Shown in pieces: positions 42,199 to 53,968 of a stretch of DNA of 64,000 nt. Source of the stretch: Hansfordia pulvinata. Lineage: Eukaryota > Ascomycota > Sordariomycetes > Xylariales. Positions within the stretch are counted from its first letter, which is position 1. Each line of letters starts with the position of its first letter. A program made the translations under genes and the position numbers. The stretch lies in NCBI GenBank assembly GCA_006538405.1, contig BJKQ01000010.1:1-64000 (forward strand). The letters run 5' to 3'. The notes below the pieces were generated by a model. The model was not told where the DNA came from. It ran no database searches and was given only the letters and a program-made list of their open reading frames with translations.

Positions 42199-43997
42199 CT
42201 ACTCGAAAAAGAGGATGGCGGCCTCGCTGTCAGGCACGCTGACAGTAACAAAGCCCGAGTCGTCCGGCTGGAGTGTTTCCTCGACCGTGTCACCGTGGCC
42301 GTGGCCCTGGTCGACGGTGTAGCTCCACTGCTCGCCGGCCCAGGTGACGTTGTGGTTGCCGGTGCAGCCGTCGGTGACGTGGCAGTAGTCGAAGCCCATG
42401 GCGGCGGCGCCCATCTCGGCGTGCAGGGACCGGACCCTGACGCGGGTCGCGCCGGCGGCGGGGACCTTGAAGCTGGCGCTGGGGCGCTGGTCGTCGCCGG
42501 AGCCGGTCCAGAGCTTGTTGTTGACGAGGGCGACGCGCAGGGCGCGCGCGGAGTCGGCGGCGGCGTCGTAGGCGGCGTAGGCGCTGACAAAGTCTTGGTC
42601 GAGGGGCACCTGGACGACGGCGGCCTGGGTGTCCTTGCCGATGAAGTCGGCGACGAGGGCGGCGGCGGCGAAGGGGGCGCGGGCCTGCGGCTCGGGCACG
42701 TTATCGGCCTGGGTGCTGTGGGGCACCCAGAAGAGGCGGTTCGAGTAGGGGCGGCCGGCAATGTTGGCGACGCGGTCGACGCCGCGGGCCATGGCGGCCA
42801 GGTTGAAGTCGACGGCCCACAGGGCAAAGGCGAAGCCGCCACCGAACTCGGCCTCGACCGACTTGAGCGTCGCCGCGTCCTCGCTGATGACGTACTGGAG
42901 GCCATTGGCCTTGACGGCGTCGATGGTCGGCTGGTACTTGTTCTGGAGCCGAGCGCTGATCTCCTTGGGGTTCATCCACTCTGCCGCGGGCGGCCGGTTA
43001 GCTTTGGGTGCCTGCGCGCGCGGATGGGTAGAGTAGGTAGGTATTCATCTCTCTTCCATCCATTGTTTCTCTGTCCTCCGGGGAGGGGAAATGGGGTCAC
43101 TCACTTTGCTTGGTGGCGTCATCCGTCGCGTCTCCGGTGAACTGGTAGTAGTGCTCGGCCATGCTGAGCAGGTTCCCGTTGGTCCCCAGCTCCGTTTCGA
43201 GGGTGTCTTCGCTGTAAAACCGAGTTAGCTTTTGCTGTGGTCTTCTTCTGGCCAGCCTTTTCTCCCCCTTCCCCCACCCCCTTCTCTCTCTCTCTTTTGG
43301 TGGCCTCAACTTACGTTTTGAACAGGTCGGCGTTGTCCTTGGCGCCGCTCGCCGCGTTGGACCCCTCGAAGATCTTGGTCGCGTCGCCGCTGAGCGACAG
43401 GGCGTCGATGATGGCCTTCTCGGCGTCAACGGCGGCGGCGACGTACTGATCGAGGCTGGTGCTCGAGCTGTTGTAGAACTCGGGCTCGTTGCCGACGGCG
43501 ATGCCCGCGCACCGGTCGGGGCCGAGCACCTTGTAGGCCTTCTGGACGAAGGCGGCGGCGCGGGACGTGTTGGCGGGGTTGCTGAGGGGCGCCTGGATGG
43601 TCATCTTGGCACCGGGGAAGGCGTTGAAGCCCTGGTAGTAGGCGCTGCCGACGCGAAAGTCGGCGCTCGAGCCCGGCTCGTCGGGGCACGACGCCTTGCC
43701 CTCGGGCGGGATGCACTCGACGGTACCGTCAAAGGTCGGGTCGAGCACAAAGTTGTCGCCGCTGGTGCCGCCGACGCGCAGGATCAGGGGGGCGCCCATG
43801 CGGCTGGCGATGGACTCGACGAGGTTGCCGGAGAAATCGTCGGCAAAGTCGTTGAGGAAGGCCGACTCGATGCCGAAGCTGACAAAGTCGGCGGGGACCT
43901 CGACCGCGTCGCTGGGCTTCTGGGCTGCGACGTTGACGTCGATGGCCGCGGCCAGGGGCGCCCAGGCCACGGCGGCAGAGAGCCTCGAGTGCCGCAT
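42199..43997 (-). CDS. GH79 family beta-glucuronidase-like glycoside hydrolase, secreted
   Basis: Three exons (43997-43315, 43211-43105, 42980-42199) with introns of 103 and 124 nt encode 523 residues. The start is MRHSRLSAAVAWAPLAAA, a signal peptide; an upstream in-frame Met would only add a non-signal leader. The TIM-barrel part contains LRVGGTSGDNFV, the acid/base motif IAVGNEPEFYN (Glu171) and VISEDA (Glu297) as candidate nucleophile, spacing similar to characterised fungal GH79 beta-glucuronidases. The C-terminal ~100 residues (VALVNNKLWTGSG...AAILFFE) form the beta-sandwich typical of GH79_C. Likely substrates are glucuronic or 4-O-methylglucuronic acid on arabinogalactan proteins or related glycans; heparanase-like activity is the alternative. 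Pyrimidine-rich DNA sits inside intron 1. Confidence 0.9.
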
Positions 43998-46158
43998 CGT
44001 CGTGGCGGTCGGTGGTTGTTGAAGTGACGAGAAGTGTGTCTCGTTTGTCGCGGAGCAAGCCAGGCACAAGGGTTGCTAGATAGATGGTGAACTGTTCACT
44101 TGAGTGCTCGCGGAGAGATTCACCGGATCACGAAAGGCATGTGGCCGAGCATCGATCTGCCTCTATATACTCGTACGAGTGACCTTGAGGCGGAGGAGTG
44201 GTGCCCTCCCTGATCGTGGGGAAGACTATATTGTACTCGTGCAGCGCGCCCAGATTGGCTCTGTCGAGCCGCTTCGCCTCTCGCGGGCAGATCTCGCAGC
44301 CGTGCGAGTGAGTATCCACGTATCGTACTCACTCGTAGATTGCCCATCTGCATCGACACGCTGTTATGCTCAGCCCACTTGGCGCCAGAGATGACGCCGA
44401 TCCCTTTGGGCGGATGCCTGGCCGGGCCTCACTCAGGCCCGCCGAACAGGGCTTCAGCTCGGCTGTGGGGATGGCCAATTTCATCAGTACGATACTCGCA
44501 CTCTCTTCTGTACGAGTATCTGGGCACGTACTGGGGCCATGAACAAAAGTAACGGCAGCATGCATAGCCCCCAGAGGAGACTTGTTCGTGCACTTGGCCG
44601 GCCCGCTCGCTACGCCTGCGCACGGAGGAATGGGATTCCCTGCCCAAGAATCTCCGCAGCTTCTCTCGATCGACACGTGCGGCTGCTAAGTCAGGTACCT
44701 AGATCGATCCACGCAATGATATGGCATCCATCTAAACCAGAGTATACTCGTTCTCATCCTGGTTCACCTACGAGTGCGCGTCCTCGTGGTTTCGCCGTCA
44801 GGCAGCTGTGTAGGACGAGGCAGTGATGTCTATAGATGGCTGCCACCACGCCACTAACTCGTACACTCGTCGGCGCTCTCGGACCGATAGAGAAAGAGGG
44901 TGCCAACAACAAGAAGAGCCCACCATCCCTGGCACCGTCTGACCAAAGTGACAAGCCGAGACTCGCAGTCATGCTTGGCCGATATGATATCACCCTCAAG
45001 CGTCCGAGCCTCTGAAGGCAGCCAGGTCGTCTCGGAACCACCGAAGAAGAAAGACAGCGGCGATGGCACTTCCAGAAGGCATACTCGGCGACTCGAAAGA
45101 TGCCGAAGTCCTCTCCTCTCACCAGGTCGGGTGTCGCACGCGCGTCTCGGTTGTCGCTTGTCGATCCGCGGGACTTGGCCCGCTAGCGCTCACTCGTAGC
45201 GCGTCCACATTTCCGTGCCCCTGTCTGTGGCTCAATGGCATCCATCTGGCTGTGTGGCTCTGGGCTGGGCTGGCATGCTGGCAAGCTTGTTCGCCCATCG
45301 CCGAGGTCGAGGGCACGAGACGCGAGGAGCCCCCGTACCCCTCCAAGTGCGAGGGCTGGCGACAAGGGTTACGATTCGAGGCCGTGGGCCAGGTCGCCGC
45401 CAAACTGCCAACTTAGGAGGTAGGTAGGAGTGACTGCAGCCTGTTTGTTGCCGTGATCCTCCACCATCTTGGCCGAGTACGAGTAGCATAGCCACCTCTT
45501 TCCCGAGTGAAGGGTGGGTGTCGCGTCGAATCTGTTGCACCTGAAATAGCTCCTTCTTCGACTCGGCCCCCACAGGCACATGGCGAAGCAAAACCCGACA
45601 CGGCGGGTGGCAGAATCGCATGAGGCGAGGCGGCTGCAGGCACCTTTCTTTCGCATGAGCTAGAGTGCCATGGGATTCTTCTCGCCAGGTCCAGGCACAA
45701 GTGGCTGCTACAGGGGCTTGCCCGTCTGACCACACCGCACGGCCGCAAATATCTTGGCTGGCTTACAGCAGTAGCGGTAGCATCATCATCATCATCATCA
45801 TCATGTCGAGTCACCGCCACGCGGAACAAGAGCTTGATACTCCTGTTGTGCGCAAGGTTTGCTATCTTTAGTTCTGAGTGCAATGACTTGTAGTTGAACG
45901 GCGATCAAGCAGATAATGGCACGGGCGTCTGCGACTACGACTTGTTCCGTGAAGATCGTGTTGCGAGTGCACCAGTCGACTGAGACACCTTCCTCATCGG
46001 GCTCCGATGCGATTCTTCCATGGGGCTTCTGCTTTGTTGCAAGGAAGCATCGGATGTCTGGCGGTGTGGCAGAGACTGTTTATTTATCGCAAATGCCGTG
46101 CTCGTCGTCAGGCTCACGCCTGCGCAAATCCCAGGATCTATCTAAAACCTGGGGCATT
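43998..46158. other. 2.2-kb intergenic region
   Basis: No supportable gene. It contains repeated TACTCGTA/ACGAGTA words (44168, 44235, 44323, 44512, 45476), GGAGGTAGGTAGG at 45417 and a CAT trinucleotide run at 45781-45804. Confidence 0.55.
45781..45804. repeat. (CAT)8 microsatellite
   Basis: Eight uninterrupted CAT triplets. A short overlapping minus-strand frame would read them as poly-Asp, but that frame has no other support. Confidence 0.9.
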
Positions 46159-47669
46159 TCATAGAATGTCCGTCGTCGCCTCTTCTCTCCTTTTGTATTC
46201 CGTCTTTTCAGGGTCGTACGACGTACACCCGAGGCCCCTGGCTGTGCCCGAGAATCTCATCTGCTGCACACCAATATCGGTTGACTGCATATGCTCCGTT
46301 GATGAACCCTCCGGCGTCGTCTTGTTCACCTGGCCGGAATATCGATTCCGCGAGACTAACGTGCTGTTGTTGCTGTATTGAGTCCCACTGTCGGTGGACG
46401 CGACGGCTGCCTGGGCCCTGGGTGCGGCGTTGATGGGGTTGGAGGCCTGGACAATCTTGGCAATAAGCTCGGCCATGTTCAACTCGATGTGTAGCTTGAC
46501 TGGTGCTTTGTTAGCCTTCTCGGCAGGCGGCAAGCCCGTTCGAAGTGCGGAAGATCACATACCCAGGTAGACGAGAGGATGGAATTCCATGTATCTAGTA
46601 CGGCGTCAGAAGTCCAGTCGGGCGGGGCTTTGGAGATGCTGCGATACGTACACCACGCCGCTTTCCAACGACATGACCCCTATTAGAATGATGTCGAGAG
46701 AGAGGGATATGCAAACCATCATGGCATTGAAGCGGAAAAGGCTTTTCTTTGAAGTCAGCGAGTCGGTACGCTTCGAGAGAACCCAGGGCACATACCTCCG
46801 GTATTTTCCCAAGCCGGCGGATATCAACCGTGTGCGAACCAGGTACATGAAGTACGCGTTGAGGCACCCATCAATGACGGCAAATATGGCCTTCTCGAGA
46901 CGGTCCCAGACCTCGTTGATTCTCACGTAGGTGGCGTTGATTTGCAGCCGCGCGGGGATCCTGTGCCATGTCAGCAGGAAAGACACATCTCATACCATGG
47001 CAAAGGCTGCACGCAAGCCTGACTTGGCTCACCATATGCAGAAGACGGATATGTTGATCAGGGAGATGACCAGAAACACCCCTATCTTCAGACGGCGGGC
47101 AAACTGCTGGGACTCGAGTATCAGAGCGACTCGGTTGATGATGATCTGGAGGATGCACTGCACTGGATCAAAGGTCAGCCCCAGGATCGAGGGGAGTCGG
47201 CCTCATAATCACACTCACTCTGCACTGTCCAGAGACAGACTGCCATGTAGAGATAGATGGTCAGCTCCCGCAGCTGCGTTTGCGTGTTGATGGTGCGCAA
47301 AGACTCACGTATGGCGAAGAATATCCAAAAGCTGCGGCCCCAGGTCAGCAACGCCGTCGTCCATGGCCGACACCCAGCCACCAGAGGGTCGAGGTTGGCG
47401 CAGACTTACCTCGGCGGAATGGTCCCCCATAGGAACAGCCAGGCGACGATGGAGATGGTGACGCAGGCTATCCACTCGGCCCAGATCAAGTAGATGTAGG
47501 TGTTGCACGTCTTGTTCTTGCGGATGCACCGCCACGTTTGCCGCGAGGCCTTGGTTGAGGTGAAGATGGCGCAGGCGATGGAGAACCCCCAGATGATCGA
47601 CGAGATGTTCTGGTCGATGGGGTCGGGCTTCTCCGTCTCGTACCACGGAGGCACGAGGAAACCGCCCAT
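46159..47669 (-). CDS. Seven-transmembrane fungal integral membrane protein
   Basis: Eight exons, from 5': 47669-47410, 47331-47309, 47239-47219, 47162-47033, 46960-46796, 46741-46652, 46594-46563, 46499-46159. They total 1062 nt and give 353 residues. Two micro-exons (23 and 21 nt) are needed; the joins read FWIFFAI/LCLWTVQ/MQCILQIIINR, FCI/WIPARLQ, KYR/SLFRFN and GVV/YMEFHPLVYL. The N-terminus MGGFLVPPWYE and about seven hydrophobic segments make a GPCR-like topology, followed by a ~90-residue polar Ser/Thr-rich cytoplasmic tail. I recall this as a common uncharacterised Pezizomycotina family, with no ligand or coupling known. Retaining intron 2 or 5 also leaves open frames, so automatic models may differ. 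Confidence 0.82.
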
Positions 47670-50600
47670 CTTGTGTTGCCTGATATCAGGAGACGAGAAC
47701 CAAGAACAGCACGAGGATGCGCGCGCCGTCTCGCGCGAGATGGTTCACAGGACACCACTCGGGGCACGAAGAAGTCGGTTATGGCATGCTGCAAGAAAGA
47801 CCTTTTCGATGTTCCAAAAGAGTGCGAAACAGCCCGACTACTTGAGCATTCCAGAAACCCCAAGGCTCACGGCAGAAGAAGTAGGGGTCGTCGTGGCTAG
47901 TCATTCAGCAGCACAGAAAGACGCTGGCTCGAGGCTAGCGCAAAGCTTCTCGGGCACCAGCATCACCGACACCATCGCGAGTACTCGGGTCTTGGGCCAC
48001 GGCGTCGCAGGCCAGCATGTAGACGCGTCGGGGTTTTCTCGTGCGGGCAAGCTTGCGCAGTGGGAACCTTGGAGATCCCACAGGCGCTGTGTCTTGCCCA
48101 CGGAGCGTACGTCCCGCTCTCGCAAAGAAGTCAATTTTCCTAGCCGCGTACATCATCACGATCGCCGTCATGGCTAGGTCTCCGGGCGGTCGGGTCTCTC
48201 TTGAACTCGTCTGTATCCGGTGCCCCAGCCCGGCCACACGTCCTTCTGCGCAAGGCTCGTCGTGCGCCTACCTAACGCGTACTATATAAGCGCAGGTAGG
48301 TAGTTGATGACAGGCAGTGCCCGAGCCTGGCCTCGCCTTGTGGCCAATTCGCGACTTACACAACGGCGTCATCGTTCTTGATGGCTACGTAAGTGAGTCC
48401 CTAAGGTATCAGGTAAGTAGGTAGCCTGGCGGTTTGATACCTGTTGTCGCAGCTGGCACCACCGTCATCCGTCTGGCGGTAGGAAGAGAGGACACCCAGC
48501 TCGGAGAATAGATTCACTTACACGGGCCTTCGATTGGGGCGCCAATGCGCAACCATGACTTCGCCTTCACAGGGTGAACGTGACTTAGGCTTATGAGTGT
48601 CTTTCTCTATTGATGTTCTGTCTGGCTTTAGCTCGCACATATAGAGTGCCCCCCCCCCCCCTTCCCGGGTGTGCGTCTCGCCTCAGCAAGCCCACCCAAA
48701 GAGTTGTGCTGCACGGGATGTGCGGTCGGGGACAAGCCCATCGACACAGGGGCTCCAGCTGGCCTTTCACCCGCGGATGAGTGGCTTTTTTGCCCTCAAT
48801 GGCTTTTTTTGCGCTCAAGGCAGGGTCCGAGACAGACCGCGATGCTCGCGGTGCCGGGCCGGCCGGCTCCGCGACCCGGACTGGGGCTCGTCCACAGCTC
48901 ATCAGGGCTTGGGAGGCGAAGGCTGTGCCCTCAGACTTGCCTGCGGCATGGATGTCGCGCCTCGCGGTCCACGGGGCCGGGATATGGTCCTATGACGAAG
49001 AGGCTTGGCGAGTGGGAATGCTGCACTATGCGCCACAGTTGCCTGGTGGCCTGGCGGACTCCGGGGTGATGAAGCGGTCGAGCGATGGGTTGCGCCACAT
49101 GCCATCCCGCAGAGTGGCAATAATCCTCCACCGAGCCATTAACTATTCTCATGTTCACCCGCTCTGTCCGGGCGATTTCTTTTCAGCTCTGCTCGCGTCG
49201 CCACCCAGCCTGCAGCCTGGATGAGATGTTTGCGCACAAAACACGGCGCGGGGTCGTTCCGAAATGACTCTTGCCAGCTTTGGCTGGACATGGTCAAAAT
49301 TTAGGCAGCCTCTTCTGGAGCCACGATGAATAGAATCACAGTCAGAGAAAGCCGGCACTGATCCAGCGAGGTCCTTGCATACGAGTATGACACCGGTGGG
49401 TACTCTTCGTCACCGGGCGAGCGACCGGGTTGTCTTTCCTCTCTCTCTCTTCCTCTTTTTGACAATAACATCAGCCGCTTGATGGCTCCTGCGGGGCCAC
49501 TCAGATACTGCGGAGTGGCAGTGGGGGGTCTGAGGTGTACGATATTCTGGTCGCGGCCACAATGTTGCCTCGCAATTCTCGTCACATTGCTTCGGTCTGC
49601 ATCGCGTCATGGGGCTTCAGCCTGCGAGTGATGTGACTACGGCGTAAAATACATACCCCGAGTGCGTACATAACGTGCGGATATGGCCGTAACAGGCGTC
49701 ACTTTTGACCGGCGTCAAACCGAACGCGCGCTGCCGTGGCCTCGACAACGCGCGGGGTTTCTTGCGTCCCTGGAGTGGGGGTTGATGGCCTGCGTTGAGG
49801 CGAAAGTAATACTCATCTTGTAGTTCCGCTCGTTCTATTCAATGGTGCCACTATCACTGATCGCTGCCGACCCGGAGCTGTTATTTACAGGAGTCAGGGC
49901 CGGTATCCAAGATCTCGCACTCATGAGTCAGCTCCTTCGTTCTTAGCTGGCATTGTGTTGCCACATTCCTTCAGATGCCTAAAAGATGCCTGCACAGCGG
50001 GCAGCGGCAATCGCCGAATTGGCCACACCATAAATCATGGTGAGAAAACTTCGGAAGCACACGTGCGAGCTACGGATAGATCAAAGAAATACTCTATCGT
50101 ATGCGCAGGCCACTCATCAGGCTCGACAACAGGCCTCGCCTTGGCCATCGCGTACTAAAAGGGGGCGGAAACAAACACACCAAGCTAACAGAACCGCCAG
50201 GCACAGGGGGGCGCCAGAGAAAAGAACACGCCAAGACCGTCCGCTCCTGGGCAACCTGTCCGCACAGAGAACAGAGCAAGGCCAGGCGAGCAGGACCCAG
50301 TGATTTGGCGGGGTGCCATCAGCCTGCGTGCTTGCGCACCCACTCGCCACCGCTTGACCAAGCTGACGCTGCGTCTGCCCACCTACCTACTTATAGATGC
50401 CGAGGGCCACCAAACATGACCTGCGCACAATCGTGCGTGCCTGACAGTGAGCGCCGACGTGAAGGGGGCAAAGAAAAAGAGAAGAGGGGTTCCGAGGCCC
50501 CGCACACTCTGCACACTGCCCTGCAGAAAAACGTCTCGCGTTGCGGCATTCGAACCTTGCAGACACTTTGCGCCCTGGTGGCTCACAGAACCGAAAAGCT

Positions 50601-50691
50601 GCTCTATATATATATGGGAGACGACGCCCCGAGGGCACACTGGTAGAGAAGACGGACACGCTGGACAAGGCCACACCAAAGACGACACAAA
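47670..50691. other. 3-kb intergenic region
   Basis: No supportable gene; many short overlapping frames. It contains GGTAGGTAG words (48295, 48415), a run of twelve C residues ending near 48662, a TACGAGTAT word (49380) and CCTACCTACTT at 50382. Confidence 0.5.
50605..50615 (+). promoter_or_regulatory. TATA element of the secreted-kinase gene
   Basis: The alternating sequence TATATATATAT lies 77-87 bp before the ATG of the downstream gene, where a fungal TATA box would be expected. Most other genes here lack so clear an element, which fits an inducible gene. Confidence 0.5.
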
Positions 50692-51943
50692 ATGGGCTCA
50701 CTCCTGAAGCTTGCTTGCATCGCATTGGCGGCAGCCCCCGCGGTCTCGTGGCCTGCGGCGGGAGCAGCGACTGCCAAAGACGGTTCGCAATGGGTCCCAG
50801 CAGACTCGGCGCGCAGGAGCGTAGACCCGGCGGCATTGCTGCAACCTCGCTCCGCGCCGACGGACCCCTTCTATCTGGACACTGGAAACAACCGCAAGGT
50901 GTCTCTCAAAGGATTCGACAAGCCTAGAGGCATCATAACAGCCGGCCGGCTGGTAGGTAGCGGACAATGGGGAGAAGTATTCGACATACAAGGCCACCCT
51001 GACCTTGTTATCAAGATTACCGATCCAATGTCAACGGACGCGATCAAAATGGCCAGAACGAGGAAAATGGCACTCAACGACGCAGAGATGCTCAAGGACT
51101 TCTCAGCCACAGGGCCGGGTTTTGTTCCCGAGTATATCGGGAGCGGATACATTCACAACGAGATGGGCGAGCTTCCGAGCGACAAGTACGGCCTTGTCAT
51201 GGAGAAGGTGGAGGGAGAGAACTTGCAGACGTTACTTCAGGAGGGAAAATTGCGGGCGTACCTGAGGCGTCACGGCGGCAACCTGCGGGATATCATCCTC
51301 AGTCTCCTGAAAGGACTGAAGACCATCTTCGACAACAATAACGGTTATCATGCAGACGTGAAGCCAGACAACATCATCATCGCCACCAAGGGGGGCAAGT
51401 CTCGCGCCATGCTTGTCGACTATGGGGTGGCCGGTCACGGAAAAGAGGAGACCACGGCGCCGTGGATTTCGGAGCATTACATGTCACCAGGTGAGTGATT
51501 ACGGGATGAGGCGCGGGGCACGCGGCAAAAGGGCTGACTTGATCGCTTCTAAAGAGGAGCTGCAGAAGCGGCAGCACGAAAAGAACAGTGCTGTTCCGGG
51601 GCCGGACGAGCTCCCGATCAACCAGAACACCGACTTATGGGCAGCCAAGGTGGTGATTCTGGAAATGGTGAGCGAGCAACAGTGGGAGGCGACCCCTTCC
51701 CACAAGCCGTGGTACATGACAAGGGGCTTCCTGGAAATGGATAAGCATGAGCGGGAAAAAGAGATCATACTTAAGGTAGAGAAAAGGGACTTTAAATCGA
51801 TTGGCGGGTTAGAGGAGGTCAAGCTGAGCAGCAAGTTCGCCAGCTTCATGGCAGAGTCGCTCGTAATGAACTTGCGGGAACGCCTTGGGATCGAGGAGTC
51901 GATTAGGATGGTGGAGAGAATGGATGCAGATGATATTCAATGA
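50692..51943 (+). CDS. Predicted secreted protein kinase-like protein
   Basis: Two exons (50692-51490, 51555-51943) with a 64-nt intron (GTGAGT...CTAAAG) encode 395 residues. The start context is ideal (CAAA before ATG) and gives a signal peptide, MGSLLKLACIALAAAPAVSW. Kinase landmarks are the glycine-rich loop LVGSGQWGEVF (87-97), Lys108 in LVIKI and Glu132 in the following helix. Next come the hinge-like LVMEKVEGENL, the catalytic loop YHADVKPDN (Asp222, Lys224, Asn227; HAD instead of HRD), DYG instead of DFG (243-245), and SPEE as the APE equivalent, which appears only after splicing. All ATP- and metal-binding residues expected for activity are visible. Secretory-pathway or extracellular action is inferred from the signal peptide; no TM or retention signal is seen. 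No close family is recognised. Confidence 0.83.
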
Positions 51944-52630
51944 GAAGATGGAGGCGAAGCCTTGATTCCTAGGTTACGTGTAGCAGATATAGCTGCATAC
52001 TTGCAGGCACTTGGAGTGATATGTTTCCATACCGCGACCAGAAGCCTGACGTCGACTTGGTTGGTTGGTTGAGCTGTAATGACATTGGCCAATCGGTCGG
52101 ATGAGATTGTCAACCGGGCCATGAGGAGTGATGACAGTCACGTGCACCTAGGCAGTAGTTCAGGTGCATCGTAGTCTGCCAGTGACGTCAGCCCCCCCGA
52201 ACCCTTTACGGAGCTTTCTATCCGGGCCCTTCCGTGACTGCGCTGCATCTTCGTCCATGCGCCTTCCAAGTTGAAACCGCAGTACGATGAAACCTCTCCG
52301 CGGCACAATCGCTGCCATTGAGCCCAGCTCCCATCATCCTGTTCCGATCCGATCGCCACTCTCCGCTGCCCAGCTGATCAACCACTTACATATACTCCTC
52401 CTCAACTTCCCACCACGGTCATGACCATCATTAGACCAGCAACAGCCACAGCCACGGGTAGCCAAACCCCTGGCGACACAGCAGCAAACCGACCTTGCAG
52501 TACCACCGCTCTGGTGCCACCTCGCCCGTGGGATCCAGTACTTGACGACCAACTTTCGAGCCGGCTTGCTGCGCCAGTCTTCCACATCATTGCCGTTCGT
52601 CGCCCTCGCATCGCTGCCAGCATCGTCATC
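51944..52630. other. Intergenic / PIP-kinase-like leader
   Basis: Promoter and leader of the next gene. The downstream reading frame is open from an ATG at 52421, but residues encoded before 52631 are low-complexity and not kinase-like. Confidence 0.5.
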
Positions 52631-53797
52631 ATGGCTCGTCGCGAGACTCTCATCGCCCGGTCTATCGTCTTTGCCGTGCTCAGCGGCAGTGCCCCCGCTA
52701 GCGACAATGCCTCATCGACCACCGCAACGCCGCCGCCCTCACCCTCGCTCCTTGCCCGCTTTCTGCGCCTCCTCCGCCTCTACTGGCTGACCTTCCGCCT
52801 CGTCCAGCCCGACCTCTTCCGCTCCCTGCGTGGCGTCTGGCAACTGGACCACACCCTCTATCATGCCAGCTTCCGCCCCGGTCCTCTCCCCCCCGCTGCC
52901 AACCGCACCACTTTGCGCTCTCTTGGCGATATGGGCTACAGTGGCTCTACCTTCTTCGCTACCACTGACGACGCTTTCCTCGTCAAGTCCATCCCCCGTC
53001 GCTTTGAGCACGGGTTTTTCAAGAATGAGCTGATTCTCCCCTACGCCGAGCACATGCGCGCCCACCCCGCCAGCTTGCTCGTTCGCATCACCGATTTTCT
53101 TGAGCCAGCCCATCACAGCCTTGGCCAACTACTGGGTCTTGCTCCCAGCCATCATATCGTCATGGAGAATCTTCTGCATCGCCCTCAACCCGCGCCTCTA
53201 GACCCCTTCGCCGACAGCCGCGACGGCGAACACCAAAAATGGGAGTCCTGGGATCTCAAACCCACGTCGTATTTCTTCCCCGAGCGTGACGTTGCCGGAG
53301 GTGCTCTCGCCTCTGAAGCCACAAAGTCGAAGTTGGCCGACAAGTTCGATGACAAAATCTACCTTTGCCCTCGCGATGCCGCCACCTTCAAACGACAACT
53401 CGAAAAAGACACGCAGCTGCTCGCTGACGCTAACGCTGTCGATTATTCGCTTTTCTTGGTCAGGGTGTCCCATTCGGCTCCGCCATCCCATACTTTGCAG
53501 GCAGATTTGCACGACGACAACGCATCTCTGACAGTCCCAGAGCCCCCCTTCGGCCCGCCCTCCCCGGCTTCCTGGCGAACGGGTGTAGTGTCAGTGAACC
53601 GCAAAGAGATCTATCGCGCGTCTGTCCTCGATTTCTTCTGGGCGAAACACTCCACCCAAGCCAAAGCCATGACTGGGCTCATCAACAGCTACAGGGTTGT
53701 CGATGAGCAGGGCCCAATGAGCATCACCACCGAGAGCCGAGAATACCGCAACAGGTTTCTAAACATGTGCCAAGAAATCGTTGAGGTCCAAGAGTAA
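52631..53797 (+). CDS. Phosphatidylinositol-phosphate kinase-like protein
   Basis: A single exon encodes 388 residues from MARRETLIARSI; the frame is open 70 codons further upstream to an ATG at 52421. Seen in order are a helical segment (LLARFLRLLRLYWLTFRLVQPDLFRSLRGVW), then the kinase-fold N-lobe LGDMGYSGSTFFATTDDAFLVKSIPRRFEHGFF with the Lys of VKSI, PYAEHMRAHPASLLVRITDFL and GLAPSHHIVMENLL. WDLKPTSYFFPERD precedes a region rich in Lys/Asp, and DANAVDYSLFLVRV matches the conserved DYSLL-type motif of PIP kinases. It is a compact fungal relative lacking N-terminal regulatory domains. Lipid-kinase activity is inferred from fold motifs only. The stop is 171 bp from the convergent sialidase-fold gene. 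Confidence 0.82.
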   Translation: MARRETLIARSIVFAVLSGSAPASDNASSTTATPPPSPSLLARFLRLLRLYWLTFRLVQPDLFRSLRGVWQLDHTLYHASFRPGPLPPAANRTTLRSLGDMGYSGSTFFATTDDAFLVKSIPRRFEHGFFKNELILPYAEHMRAHPASLLVRITDFLEPAHHSLGQLLGLAPSHHIVMENLLHRPQPAPLDPFADSRDGEHQKWESWDLKPTSYFFPERDVAGGALASEATKSKLADKFDDKIYLCPRDAATFKRQLEKDTQLLADANAVDYSLFLVRVSHSAPPSHTLQADLHDDNASLTVPEPPFGPPSPASWRTGVVSVNRKEIYRASVLDFFWAKHSTQAKAMTGLINSYRVVDEQGPMSITTESREYRNRFLNMCQEIVEVQE

Positions 53798-53968
53798 AGG
53801 AGGCAATCACTACGTTGCCCAAGCTTTCTATCTGCCAGAAGAAATGACGAAAGGAAAAACACGACATAGACAATGCCATTAGAGCAAAGCGCCTTTAACA
53901 CCATGCGACCAAAACCAGAATTCCCGCCCTGACGCCTTCCCGAGTTGTATCCAAATCAATGAACGTAT

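Noticed and set aside
42295..43140. 281-codon plus-strand frame rich in Gly/Val/Asp
   Set aside because: Antisense to the GH79 gene; low-complexity composition follows from the opposite strand's codon bias.
47274..47308. 35-nt intron in the 7TM gene (GTGAGT...ACGCAG)
   Set aside because: Too short for a fungal intron and breaks the frame; the 69-nt choice ending CATGGCAG restores the TM helix.
50101..50646. 181-codon plus-strand frame just upstream of the secreted kinase
   Set aside because: It covers the kinase promoter and TATA element and has a random-looking Arg/His/Ser-rich sequence.
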